The notes beneath the pieces were generated by a model. That model was not told the origin of the DNA. It was given only the letters and a program-made list of their open reading frames with translations, and searched no databases. 64,000 bases of DNA from Ilex aquifolium (Eukaryota > Streptophyta > Magnoliopsida > Aquifoliales > Aquifoliaceae): assembly GCA_951799425.1 (NCBI GenBank), contig OX637403.1:31784811-31848810 (forward strand), written 5' to 3'. The position numbers and the translations under genes are program-made. Below are positions 17,391-40,415 of the stretch, one piece after another (position 1 is the first letter of the stretch; every line of letters starts with the position of its first letter).

Positions 17391-17526
17391 AAATGCTATT
17401 TGGACCTTATTTTGGGACCTTATTTAGGGACTTAATGAATGTGCAACAATTGGATTGGTTAATATTTACAGTGAAACCACATCATTAGGTCTCTAAATAA
17501 GATTCTCAAGTCTCTATAACATTGCT
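17391..17526. mobile_element. Foldback MITE, AATGCTAT family, copy 2
   Basis: It begins AAATGCTATTTGGACCTTAT. Its right end, reverse-complemented, reads AGCAATGTTATAGAGACTTG, with a shared CTTATTTAG(G/A)GAC segment further in. Size, termini and the inner CATCATTAGGTC(T/C)CTAAAT block place it with copies 1 and 3. Confidence 0.55.
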
Positions 17527-17882
17527 CTTTATTAGTAACATAATGTGATATAACTCTGAATTTGAATAATTACTCGTATAAGGTGGTGAATAGTTTCAGC
17601 AACTCCACTGGAATTGTTCGGATCCCCTCCGGTTATAACTTTGTGGATTCTCATCAAGTTCAATCTTATATCTTTAATATTTATTGTGTTTCACTATGAG
17701 GTTTTTTATGAGCTATATCATGACTCAGAGGATACAAAGAGAGTGATTGAACTTGATCGAAATTATGAAATCCGGCAATTGAGGAAAATTATAAATTGGA
17801 AGAACCAAATCCCAAAGTGTCCTGCCACCAATAAACAATGCCACAAAGGGTAGTCGGAAAATCCAAGTTTTTTTTGGGGGGT

Positions 17883-17916
<34 letters not shown>
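17883..17916. repeat. Homopolymer of 34 G
   Basis: An uninterrupted run of 34 G follows a T run and six more G. Length is unlikely to be exact in sequence data, and such a run could form G-quadruplexes. Confidence 0.9.
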
Positions 17917-21212
<3,296 letters not shown>

Positions 21213-21830
21213 TGATGAGCCCAAGTTTAAATGGGCCAGACCCAATAAATCAACCAAGCCCAAGTCAGTTAAAAGGCAACCCAGACCCGGTTCACCAATT
21301 CGGCCCAGTCCAAGATCCAAGGAGCCCGGGAAGATAAGAGCATGTAGGAGAGAGATTATCGGGATACACACTCATGAAGATCAATCATACCTTAATTGTA
21401 CTTACCTTTTGTGACTATCCTCCCCGAAGAAGTAATACACTCACACTCACGTCACCGTTTCACCTCACCGTCTTACCATACTTATAAATTGTAAGCTCTC
21501 TCTACATGGTGAGGCATCTTACAACATCTCCCAACACACTTCTCTACATTTTCCTACACACACATAGCTTCTCTCTCCTAGCTATTGTACCTCTCCCGGA
21601 GCATATAACTCCAAGAGCTCTCTCTCTATTACTTTATTCATCAATAAAGAGCCTCCGCCATCGTTGTCGTTTCTCGAGAGTGGAGTAGGCCATCCGGACC
21701 GAACCACTATATATCTGTGTGTTGACTCATTATTTACTGTTTTGCCATTAATTGCTTTATTTATTGTCCATTAATTACACCTTATTACACATTCGATTGT
21801 TGATCTTGCACGAGACTATTTTGTGCATCA
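21213..21830 (+). mobile_element. Possible solo LTR or LTR fragment, Ty3/gypsy-like
   Basis: An island richer in GC than its flanks starts TGATGAGCCC and ends TTTTGTGCATCA. It has a CTTATAAATTGTAAG TATA-like block at about 21480, a pyrimidine-rich leader and AATAAAGAGCC at about 21643. This layout and the terminal TTGTGCATCA resemble LTRs of plant Ty3/gypsy elements. No partner LTR, coding part or clear target duplication is in the window, so it would be a solo or fragmentary fossil. Confidence 0.4.
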
Positions 21831-23286
21831 TCAAAGATCATAGGCATAAAAGACTCAAAAGAAAAATGAACATGTAAGTGATCAGAAAGAGAGTAAACAG
21901 TTTCAATCTGAAACCTAAAGATATAGAGGGGTTTTAAGATATGCATTTGAAAGATCACTCCCAACATGATATAAAAGATGGATCTTAGATGGTTAGTGAG
22001 TCAAGTCTCTCATCTATTTGAATTCTCTCGTATATTTGTCCATCTGTTTCGATTTATTTTGTTTGGTTGGTGGGTTAAGTTCCTCATTCATCAAAAATCT
22101 TCTTTTTGATTGCTCTGGTTACTTTGATTTGGCTTGTTAGTCTGTTTACGAATCCATTCGCATGCAAAGGAGGGTGTCGAGAGAAATTGTATTCCACATC
22201 CAAAGTTCATTATACCCAAGATTGATTTATATACTCTATTCATGATCAAGTAGAGAGAGAGAGGATTCAGTTCAGCAAAATGGGGGCCCAAAAAAAAAAA
22301 AGATTGGGTGACATATTGGACTAACTAACAAAACTATGCAATCAAGAGCCCATGATTATATAGAGTAGGTGAGTTATTATAAGAAGTAACATAACTTGGT
22401 TAGGTAGATTGTATTATATATATGAAAGGATGTTTTGGCGGTAAAATAGACATGATAGATAGATATGCTGCCGGAGCAAACAGTTATGTCCGTCCCTAAT
22501 TTTCCGATCACCGTCTTAAACATTAACTGTTGCTGCTTTGTTGTATATCCAGCTTTTTTGATATATAAAATTTACTATTTATCTATTTAAACTTCGGCAA
22601 CCTCTCTACATTGAAAAAATAGCAAAAAAACCCATGGTCCTGACGATGAAGGGGTGTCCATGGGGATTTTAACGGGTTGGGTTTAGGGTCCAAGGTGATC
22701 GAAGCGAGGGGTGGGGCCTCTCGGGTTTGGAAAGTGAGGGTTTCGAGGTTAGGGATTTTGATTTTTAACATGATGTGCACGTAAATTGATTCAAACATCT
22801 TTTATTTTTTAACAAAAAAAATAAAATAGAAGGGATTTTGACATTAGTATCTCGTATGTCTATCAGCTCCTCTCCCTCTCACAAATTTGTATTGACATTT
22901 TGTTCAAAAGTTACTAAAATATTATTTTTGACCAAGACTAAACAACTCCTTCCATAATAAAAATCTCTAATAAGGGTGGCTTTAGTATTTTATAAGTATA
23001 TTAAATGGTCATCATATCATTTTGACAAAATTCAAGTGATTTGAGTGTGATTGATCCTAATTTTGTTTTAATTTTTTTTTAGTAAAGTTGCACTGACTAA
23101 AAAATAGGACTAAAAATAGAGCTCAAATAATATGACAATTAAAATGATAAATAAATCTAGAATATTAAATGAATAAAAGTATATGACTAAAAACTTTATT
23201 ATTATAGTACCACATCATTTTGAGCTTTATTTTTTGTTCCTTTTTTTTATCAACTTAGCATTACTCAATTTTTTTTTAATCGTCGA

Positions 23287-23326
<40 letters not shown>

Positions 23327-25529
23327 AACATTATTAAATATGCATACATATGTACAATGAACCCATTTTGTCAACTAGATAAAGCCGGCCTCGTTTTAGG
23401 ATATTCCAATACATTTTTGTCTATGCTTTTCTATCACATTCAATCATTGAGGCGGCTTGAGGCAAGTTTTTTTATTTTTATTTTTTATTTTATTTTTAAT
23501 TGGAGCAAGTTTATCTACCAAAAATAACTGAATTTAGTTTGTTGTGTTTCATAAAATTATTTTATTAATTTTAAACTTGCAATTTTAGTAATTTGCTATG
23601 TATAGCCAAAAAATAAAACATAATTACAACCAATCCAATCGTTTTTAAGTTAAAAAAACGATGAATCTAATACTTTTTTCTGCATTTTCTTATGTTTGTC
23701 ATCACAAGTTCTTTTAGCGAGAAATAAGGATAAATATAAAACCCACAAACTTGCAAACATATCCTTCATGCATGAATTGTGGAGTATATTTATAATAAAT
23801 ACAGTATTTCGATCAAACAGAAATTCCTTCCTTTTAAAATGAAGAAATAGTATCTAAAAAAACACATAATTGTCGAATTGAATCGAACACTAGAACTATG
23901 AGTCTATCAGAGTGATAATCTACTTTGTCTAAGCACGAGAAGGGTGCAGGTTGGAATCCCTACCCCATGGTAACAGTCCGACCAAAACATAAAAGAATCG
24001 AATGGAATACTAATGAGGTCAAAGTGTGCCAATCTTCTACAAGGAAGACATAATATATTAGTAAGTCTACCCTCGGAAGAAAATTTTCCAAGACAAAATC
24101 CATTGCCATCGGATCGGATTCGCTGTCCAAATGGAAGGGGGTCCACCTTGAGATCATTTTAATGAAATATATGAGATTAGTCTAAAACGTGGGGTACAAG
24201 GTGGGCAATGGAAAACATTAATTAATACTATTCTTAATTAAGTTTATAAAACTCACTCATCTTACGATGATAATGAAGTGAAATTATCTAGTAAATAAAT
24301 TTAATATAAAATAAATATTTATAAAACTCAATTATCTTATGATTATAATTATACAAAATTATCGATTAAACAAATTTAATATAAAATTTTGGTGAGAGAA
24401 GCATTATTCAAGAGCTTTTCTCTTAATAAAAAAAAGAAAGTAAAAGAAAAAGGGCCCCAAAGAAGTTGGGTTGAGCATGGAATCGAGAAGCCCACGACTC
24501 GGTCAAAAAAGAAGCCCTTAACTTGGGGTCCCATTATGATACAAAAAATCATTTACTTTAGGATTGTTGGCATCATTTACACTCTTACCCTCACTCTCAT
24601 CTTTTTTTTTTTTTTTTTAGAGAAAACTAGCAAAAATCTCATATATAAAAATACTATACAATTTTTAAAATCGAACTGATCTTATATTATTCATATTTTA
24701 AATAATAATTTAATTTTTTAATTATATAATTAAAATTAAAATGAAGAAAGAGAGTGTCTGTCAATTGAATTATTTGGCAGTTCGTGCAGAAAATTGATAT
24801 TTTGGCACCAGAGACTATGTACTTGGAAAAGGACAACGCCACTTGGCGGAGACAACGCGTTCAACGAGCTTTGTTCTGTGACTTTTTTAACTGATGACTG
24901 GGCAACCGTAATTTCTCAAACCTTCCCTCTTTACAAAAAGGCCCTTCCTTGCATCATGAAACCGCCAAACTGCCATTCTTCTTTGCTAGAATCTCATGAA
25001 TTTCGTTGGCTCCAACATATTTTTCCTTAATTAATAAATTATTAATTATATATTTAAGTGAAGCTCATTATATTTTAATTAAACCTCCCTCAATACATTA
25101 TAATTGATATAACATTAAAATTAGTGATTAGTGATATTTTCATATCATGTAGTAGTGAAAATTAATAATTAATTTGTTCTTGATTTGAATCAAAAATATG
25201 AATTATTAGAATTATTGATGCCTAGTTAAAAAAATATTGAATTGAATAAAGCAACAATAATGAGGCAAATTTTGGAAAATTTTCAGCCATTTATAACACG
25301 AATTATAGTGATGTCCATTCAATATGTAGATTAAAAGAAATTAGAGAGATTAATATGAAAAAATAAATAAATAAAATTTGCTCTGATTCACCGAATGCCA
25401 TGCGTAATTATGAAAAGATATGATGGTCATTTTGGGAATACAAGAAAGAAATGTACCTAGTCAGCGTCCAAGACAAGGAAGAAGAAACGGTCTCGTCCCT
25501 GATAAGCTATTGACCATCCATTAACGACA
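21831..25529. other. Gene-free AT-rich region upstream of ROH1-like gene
   Basis: It contains a (TA)n run near 23289-23324 and a weak tRNA-like stretch near 23890-23960 with GGTTGGAATCC resembling a pol III B box. Short frames here show no family resemblance. Confidence 0.5.
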
Positions 25530-25536
25530 TATATAA
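25530..25536 (+). promoter_or_regulatory. TATA box of ROH1-like gene
   Basis: TATATAA lies 120 bases before the ATG and is followed by a CT-rich leader (about 25550-25625), a common plant core promoter and 5' UTR layout. Confidence 0.55.
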
Positions 25537-25655
25537 CTTCCAGACCGACTCTTTCTCTCACTCCTCTCCTTTTCTCTCACTTCTTCTCTTTCCTCTTCCT
25601 CCCCCAATCTCTCTAATACTTTCTCCCTCTGCAACTTCAACCTGAATAACCAATC

Positions 25656-25895
25656 ATGCGGGCAACGGACAACCAAGGTTCGTTCCTGAACCGAATCAGC
25701 ATTCGCCGGAACCAGGTTGTCTCCATGGACGGCAACCACGAGCAAGAGCTCGAAGACCTCGAACTCTTCCAAAAACACGTCTCCGATCGCTTTTCAGAAC
25801 TCCTACCCCCTTCCACCACCGCCGATCCTTCTCCGGACTCTCCCAGACCCGATACCCTCCTCTCCATTTCCTGGTTCCGCAAACTCCTTGACGCA

Positions 25896-25931
<36 letters not shown>

Positions 25932-26777
25932 ATCATGGGTCGAGACCCATCTCAATTTTCCAAACCCCCTCTCGAACGTCTCATCCATGAACTCCTCGAC
26001 CGGACCGTCAAGGCCCTCGATATCTGCAATGCAATCACTCACGGCCTCGAACTCGTCCGTCAGTGGCAAAAGCTGGCTCAAATAGCCGTAACGGCGTTTG
26101 AGCAACAACCCATCGGAGAAGGCCATGTCCGACGCGCCAAAAAAGCCTTGAACACGTTACTAACGTCCATGACTTTGGACGATAAAGAGAGCGCGCAAGG
26201 TAAGTCGACGGAGAGGACGTGGTCGTTTGGGCGGCGAGGTGGTGGCGCCTCCGTGAATACAAAGGACCGTACCGCCGGAACCTTCCGCCCTTTGTCGTGG
26301 ACAGTGGCGAAATCTTGGTCGTCTGCTAAACAGATTCAAGCTATGTCTTCCAATCTGGTGGCTCCCCGTGGCGGCGAGCCGACCGGGTTGGCTTTGCCGG
26401 TTTATATTATGAACACGGCGTTGGTGTTTGTTATGTGGGCTTTGGTGGCGGCGATACCTTGTCAAGAACGGACTGGGCTGCCCACTCATTTTCCGGTGCC
26501 AAGACAATTGGGCTGGGCCCAGGCGATTATTGGGCTACAGGAGAAAATAGGGGAGGAGTGGAAGAAGAAGGAGAAGAAAGGGACAGCCGGGTTGTTGGAG
26601 GAGATGAAGAGGATGGAGAAGGTGGCCCAGTGGCTGGTGGATTTTGCGGAGGCATTTCAGTATCCGATAGAGGAGGAGAAGGTGGACGAGGTGGCAGTGC
26701 AGGTGGCCGAATTGGCGGAGATTTGTCGTAAGATGGAGGAAGGGTTGGTGCCACTCCAACAACAGGTTAGGGAGGTG

Positions 26778-26812
<35 letters not shown>

Positions 26813-26861
26813 CGACGTAATTGACCAAGTTGGTAAGTCCTCAGCACCGGTTCCGTATTGA
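25656..26861 (+). CDS. ROH1: ROH1-like protein (DUF793, BYPASS1-related), intronless
   Basis: The 401-aa single-exon protein belongs to the plant ROH1/DUF793 family. Arabidopsis ROH1 binds EXO70 subunits of the exocyst and affects polarised secretion such as seed-coat mucilage deposition. Recognisable segments: SFLNRISIRRNQV near the N-terminus, HEQELEDLELFQKHVSDRF (28-46), LLSISWFRKLLDAFLCCEAE (68-87), a hydrophobic stretch LPVYIMNTALVFVMWALVAA (247-266) that could be a membrane segment, and a helical, charged C-terminal third. The Ser/Gly-rich linker at 178-230 varies in the family. The coding DNA is clearly richer in GC than its surroundings. A TATA box and CT-rich leader precede it. The ATG chosen gives the family N-terminus. 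Confidence 0.93.
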
Positions 26862-27351
26862 GACCTGAGAGAGGCATAAGAATCGAAATTCCATATATAG
26901 CTCCGCCCGACCAACTACCACTAGTCTTTGGCCGGAGGGGTTTATTGCACAAAAACGACGCAGGCTTCTAAAGAGGGAAGTCCAACGAATGTCAGATGCA
27001 AAACCCAAAAAAAAAAAAAAAACTGTACATTTTGAGTCTTGTAGATCAATGGGTCTGAATTTTTTGTTTATTTTTTGGTTACTATTATCGAAATTTTCTC
27101 CCAATTTTTGAGAGCAGTTTCAATTCTCTGAGAAGTAATGATTTTTCCTGGCTCGGAATTTGTGAGGAAAATGTTATGGTCTCAGACTCTCAGGTGAAAT
27201 GTATCTATTGGTATGTCTAGAACAACTCCTTGTGGGCCTTTTTATGGGGTATGGCTTAGGCTGTCTCTGAGCTCTTGATGAAGCATTTGATTTGATCAAT
27301 GGTTTTTCTTTATCTTTTTTTTTTTTTTATATTGGTGAGGTGACTTTTTAT
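26862..27351. other. 3' flank of ROH1-like gene
   Basis: Presumed 3' UTR with A and T runs; no separate gene. Confidence 0.45.
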
Positions 27352-27959
27352 TAGGGGTGTAACTTGAGTTGGGCAACCCGATTTCAACCCGAGCCCAACC
27401 CAAAAAAATTAGGGCTTGGACTAGAGTTTTTAATACTTGGGTTGGGCTTGGGTCAAAAAATCTTAACCCGAATTCAATTTGGGCCGGTCTCGGGTTGAGG
27501 CATCGGCAACCTGATTTCAACCCGAATCCGACAAATTAAAAAATAATTTTATATATATAAAGCATTAGCACTTTTTTTTTCATTTTTACTCCATCGTCAT
27601 CTGTTTCTTATTACTTGCTACTCTGTTATGCGTGATTAGTGGTGATAGTGTGATGTTTTAAGTTTAATGTTTTTATGGGTCTAATTTCTATGCTTTCTGG
27701 GATTGTGCTTTGAGATCACTAGTTTTTTTGGTGTGAAAACAGATGATCAATAATCGTGCACCGTTATGAGTGAAATATATGGATTATTTTATGAATTTGT
27801 AATTATTCCTCCCTCTCTCTGTCTCTCTTGCAGTGAACCCGAATTCAACCCGAACCCGCCCGAAGTAAACTCGGGCAGTGCTCAGGTTGAGTTTCTCAAC
27901 CCGAGGTAGGGTTAGGGTTGACTGTCTAACCCACTCAACCCGCCCGAGTTGCACCCCTA
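27352..27959. mobile_element. Non-autonomous hAT-like element with perfect 8-bp target duplication
   Basis: The 608-bp element begins TAGGGGTGTAACTTGAGTTG; its right end, reverse-complemented, reads TAGGGGTGCAACTCGGGCGG. It is flanked on both sides by CTTTTTAT (27344-27351 and 27960-27967), a perfect 8-bp duplication diagnostic of hAT-type insertion. Sub-terminal regions are packed with AACCCGA/GGGTTGGGC-like repeats, while the centre is ordinary AT-rich DNA. No transposase reading frame. Confidence 0.85.
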
Positions 27960-28089
27960 CTTTTTATTATACGTACTTGTTTTATGCCTCGTGTTACTTG
28001 AAACTAAAAATGATTCATGCACAAGAAATAAGATTCATCATTCTTATAATTTCACATCGGTTAAGATGACTTCATGATGGATTAGCTAT

Positions 28090-28560
28090 AGGAAACAAAC
28101 TTCAGATCGTACTAGAAGTAGACCCACTCATAATTGAAGCTCTAGCTGCAAGGCAAGCTGTGGAATGGGCTCATGACAAGCAATGGCCTCATGTGCTCAT
28201 AGAAGGAGACTCACAAATAGTTATTCACCCCATCATGATCCCTCATGTCAAATGTTATTGGTCCGTGCTCTCAATTTCACAAGACATAAAATACATACTT
28301 CAACATCATCCGGAATGGAAATTTGTACATACACGTAAGGATGCAAATAATGCAGCTCATGAATTAGCAAGATGGGGACTTGCTATGGGTTATATGGTTC
28401 AGTCCAACCGGACCAACTGCCAAATTCAACAAAAGCTTAAGTGGAATTGGATGTACATCCTCCCCCTAGGCTATATTAGGATGCATTTAATTCTGTCTTT
28501 TAATTTATTGTACTTACTCTTGAATATTATTTTCAATTATCAAAAAAATAAAAAAAAACG
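28090..28560 (+). mobile_element. 5'-truncated L1-like 3' end with RNase H-like domain
   Basis: The frame reads LEVDPLIIEALAARQAVEWA, then LIEGDSQIVI and FVHTRKDANNAAHELARWG, the order of motifs in plant RVT_3/RNase H-like domains at the C-terminus of L1-clade LINEs. An A-rich tail follows at about 28540-28558. No reverse transcriptase is present upstream, as expected for 5' truncation. A host RVT_3-family gene fragment is the alternative. Confidence 0.6.
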
Positions 28561-28710
28561 AACTTCGTTTTCAAGTTTGAGTCTTGCAAAATAACTTAAA
28601 TAAGTTTTCGATTTGTGGGTGATTACCATATATCATACATACTTTATACTTGATTAGGTGAACTTTTGGTTATTTAAAAAGTGCATAATTGAACCCAATT
28701 TTTTTATTTA

Positions 28711-28778
28711 CCCGACCCGACCCGACCCGACCCGACCCGACCCGACCCGACCCGACCCGACCCGACCCGACCCGACCC
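28711..28778. repeat. (CCCGA)13 microsatellite
   Basis: Thirteen perfect CCCGA units plus CCC. The same pentamer-like motif makes up the ends of the hAT-like elements here, so it may have grown from one of them. Confidence 0.95.
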
Positions 28779-29035
28779 AAGTTGATTGCCCTTTTCATCA
28801 AGCCTAGAGGTACAACTCGAACAAGTTGAATTGAGAGGTTGACCTAAACTCAACCTAGTATATGAAGCTTTCAACCTAAGGCCAACCCAAATAACTTATA
28901 ATCCAAACTCACATAAACTTTTGAATTATGGTTGAAATTGAGTTGGATTGTAAAAGTCTCTCATCAATCAAAATCAAATTGGATCAAAAAGAGAGTTTAG
29001 TCCCAAAAGAAAACGTAAATTCTATGAAATTTTAA

Positions 29036-29253
29036 GGCCCCGTTTGGTAACGTTTCCGTTTTTCGTTTTTCAAAAACGAAAAACGAAAACCGAAAACGAC
29101 TTTTTTTGGTTTTTGAAAATCGGCCCTCGTTTACAAAACGGTGGCGGGAAAAAAAAACAAAATCGGTTACCAAACGAGTTTTTTTTTCTTGTTTACTCCA
29201 AAAATTAAAAAAAAAACGAAAAACGAAAAACGAAAACGTTACCAAACGAGGCC
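29036..29253. mobile_element. 218-bp MITE, GGCCCCGTTTGGTAACG ends, TTAA flanks
   Basis: Left end GGCCCCGTTTGGTAACGTTT; right end reverse-complemented GGCCTCGTTTGGTAACGTTT. The arms continue through CGTTTTTCGTTTTTC for about 35 bases. TTAA flanks both sides (29032-29035, 29254-29257). The flanks can also be read as TTA plus one extra base, which would fit a PIF/Harbinger (Tourist-like) MITE; both readings agree that it is a DNA-transposon derivative. Confidence 0.75.
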
Positions 29254-29928
29254 TTAATAAATCAAAACTAATTAGAAACAAAATAAACAAGTTTCAGATA
29301 TGGACTCGGATTCACATAATATGGATGTGCGTGTGTAATTTTTAATATTTTTTTTTTCATAAATTTAGGCTGAATTCAGATTCAAATGAAGTTAAACCCA
29401 AATTCTAAATTCAGATTGAATCCGTCAATCTTATACTCTAATTCAAATATTATCCAAATTTTTAGATTCGGGTCTACACCCTAGTTAAGCCCCAAAATTC
29501 AACAAAATAAAAAAGTCCCAAAAACGACGCCGTAATATATTAGATTGTAGCAGACCGTTTGGCACTGCCAAGTGCAACCAACACCTCCCAGAATGATCAG
29601 GAGCGCCCTCCCATGGCGGACTGGTTCATTATTCTTATCTCTCTAACTTCATCGTTTCCAGAGGTCATATGACCCTCAGTTCAAAAAAAAAAAAGGTCAT
29701 ATGACCCTTCAAGTTCCCGTAGAGCCAACCAAAGCAAAAACCAATTAATAATCAGATTTCTGATTTTTTTATTACATTAAAATTAAGATAATTTATCATA
29801 ACAGCTCTTCATATCAATGTCTTCAGGTCCGATCTCTCTCTCTCTCTCTATACTGTTCTCAGACTTTGTCATCTGATCCTAATTCATTTCTTATCGTATT
29901 ATTTTCATAATCTACAGTGCGTGGATTA

Positions 29929-38010
<8,082 letters not shown>

Positions 38011-38114
38011 TTCAGGTTTACATAAATGAATGTTGCATAGCAAGCTTAGCACAAACTTCCATCTTTTCTAGTTCTCACCCAACCTCTTCCTGCTACACAA
38101 TCGAATCATGTGTA

Positions 38115-38118
<4 letters not shown>

Positions 38119-38171
<53 letters not shown>
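38119..38171. repeat. (GA)26 microsatellite in or near the MDAR 3' UTR
   Basis: A perfect GA dinucleotide run starts 109 bases after the MDAR stop codon. Confidence 0.95.
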
Positions 38172-38173
<2 letters not shown>

Positions 38174-38358
38174 GCATCTGGCAGCAATTTAGCAGATGTG
38201 ATAATAATTCTTGACCAATAAAATGCGTGTTGGAGATAGTGTATATACTTGTAATAGTGATGTCCTGTTGCATATGTATTAAAAGATACAAAGAGAGAGA
38301 ATCTACATACATGGACTGAATATGAAATAGCCAAGGAGGGATGTGAGAGTACACTTCA

Positions 38359-38849
38359 GTGAGGGTGTAATTTGGGTGGGTTAACTCGAACCCAACATGA
38401 ACTTAGTTCGAAAACAATAGGACTTGGGTTGAAGTTTTTAAAACTTGTATTGTGCTTGGGTTGAAAAATCTCGACCCGAATTGTATTTGGGTTCACGAAG
38501 TTAACCTGAATCACGGTCAAATTACTAAAATCAGATTCAACCAGATACAAAATTTTAAGTGTATTTTAGGATTTTATTGAATTTAGGTTAGTTTGGCAAG
38601 TGTGTCATGCCCAAAATTAAACTCGAATTACAAGCTTGAATTTAACCTGAATTACAAGTTTAATTTGAGTCTAAATTAGGTAATCCTACTCAACTCGAAT
38701 TGAGCCCAAAATTAATTTGGGCAATACTCAAGTTGAGTACCCTGTGTTAAAAGTCGGACTCAAATTGAGTTTGAGTTAAAAAATTTACAACTTGAATTTG
38801 ACCCGAGTTGATTCTTTAACCCATCCAACCAGCCTCAATTGCACCTGTA
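38359..38849. mobile_element. Degenerate hAT-like element, relative of 27352-27959
   Basis: The left end is GTGAGGGTGTAATTTGGGTG; the right end reverse-complemented reads TACAGGTGCAATTGAGGCTG. Sub-terminal repeats of the ACCCGA/GGGTTGAG type match the 27-kb element. Flanks ACACTTCA and ACACTTGG agree at 6 of 8 positions. More decayed than the 27-kb copy. Confidence 0.5.
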
Positions 38850-38857
38850 ACACTTGG

Positions 38858-39130
38858 CCTTTTTTTTTTTTTGTTGTTGAAAAATGATGACGTACAAGGA
38901 GAGAGTGCAATAAAATTAAACATCTATATTTACATTTTCTACTCCTACTGTTAATCCGGCTTCTACCCGCTGTGAGCCATGACCACTGTCCATATCAATG
39001 GCTATTTGCCTCATAACCAAGGGGAGAAGGTTTTCAACATTAAGGGTTCCCTGATAATTATTCATCAGCCCCCATTGCGCCAGCTCGTGTGCAGCTTTGT
39101 TTGCTTGTCTAAATGCATGAATCATACTCT
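38858..39130 (-). mobile_element. L1-like 3' end with RNase H C-terminus, 5'-truncated
   Basis: On the minus strand the frame reads MIHAFRQANKAAHELAQWGL, the closing motif of RVT_3/RNase H-like domains, then a short non-coding tail. An A run follows, seen as 13 T near 38860 on the plus strand. Similar to 28090-28560 but shorter. Confidence 0.55.
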
Positions 39131-40178
39131 AGTCTATGTGCTGCTGTAGAAGGTGTTTGATATCTTGTATTATGGATACGATGGACCAGTGTCGATTGAT
39201 GTGGGGGAGCATGGCTGCATGTGGGACAGGCAATACTTGGCCTTTGATGAGACTCAAAATTGGAAAGTCTTATATGACCACTCAGATAAAAGGAAAGCCT
39301 TTTTAAATACCAAAAAAATTTGCATTAATTTTGAAAACCAAAATTAAAAAAAAAAAAAAAAATTGTACTATCTTACCTGTGGAGGAGTTAGAAATTTCGA
39401 AAGAAAGTCAAATCGAATATATTAATAATAAATTTTTAAAATTAACATAAAAGCTAATGGGATGAAAATTAATATTTCCCTGGCTACAGTCAGAGCTGCA
39501 AGTTTCCGAAATATATCATGAACACACTTTTTTTTTAATTAATTTCCACTACAAGTCGGCCCGAATGTAGTCGCCAATTTAATGGTTATAAATGACTAAG
39601 TCAACAAATTAAGTTAATAAATTAAATACAAGTAGTATTGTTCATTATGATATATCGCTAATCCAACTATTTTAATAAAGTAAACTAATTAATAAATATA
39701 ATCCACAAATTAAATTAAAATAAACATTACTCATCCCATTTTAGCCTCCGCAGTCGGCAGTCGGGAGTCTCTATGATTGCCCAACTTTAGTCATGTGCAT
39801 TTACGACCAATTTAGCCTTGGCTTCAAGCCAAAAGACAATGGCACCCATTCACAACGATGAATCCAAGTTCCAAATCTTCGAGCAAGTAACCGAAAATGG
39901 CCAAACATGAATTGACCCATCAAGGAAAGATTATGTTCTTTTTTTTTTTGTTGGTTGAAGGATGAGGAGTATTTGAATTTAGTTTGTAATTCTTTCTCGA
40001 ATTTGGTTAAAAATTGATTATCTAATTCGAAATTAGAGTATTTATAAAAAATAAATTTTTCATGTCTAATTTTAAGTTCATTTCTGTTACCACTTGAGCC
40101 ATCCTCAGCTGAAAAAAAATTACGTTCAAGATTCAAGCTTTAGAAGCAAAGAGTAATTAGTTCCTTCTTCTACACGGC

Positions 40179-40209
<31 letters not shown>

Positions 40210-40415
40210 AGTTTCTCTTTTTGTCATTAGGTGGAAGAGTACACATAGACATAGGCCTTCCCTCCCTTGTTCGAATTCTCCACCTGCTTTGCCTAGTTAT
40301 TCTTTTTGGTCTTATATGCCCATAGATATAAACAATCCTAATCACCATTGCTGCGGTTTCTTAATGATTTCTTATATCTCTTCAAATCCGGGTCAGAAGC
40401 CTGAAGTCAAGTAAA
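39131..40415. other. Intergenic region upstream of HMA-protein gene
   Basis: AT-rich with a 17-A run near 39345 and a (CT)n tract at about 40180-40207 that is probably promoter or leader of the next gene. No other gene seen. Confidence 0.45.

Larger units (their letters stand above)
16127..17882. other. Promoter side of MYB gene, with clustered MITEs
   Basis: A TATA-like CATTTAAATG lies at 16206-16215, about 80 bases before the MYB ATG. Beyond it are four foldback elements, listed separately, and no gene. Confidence 0.5.

Noticed and set aside
23890-23960. Possible tRNA gene
   Set aside because: Only a B-box-like GGTTGGAATCC is seen; no cloverleaf or acceptor stem could be formed.
26035-26828. 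Several frames opposite or overlapping the ROH1-like gene
   Set aside because: GC-rich coding DNA leaves all frames open by chance; only the plus-strand 401-aa frame matches a family.
28711-28778. CRISPR-like or telomere-like array
   Set aside because: The pentamer CCCGA is a perfect microsatellite without spacers and is not the plant telomere repeat.
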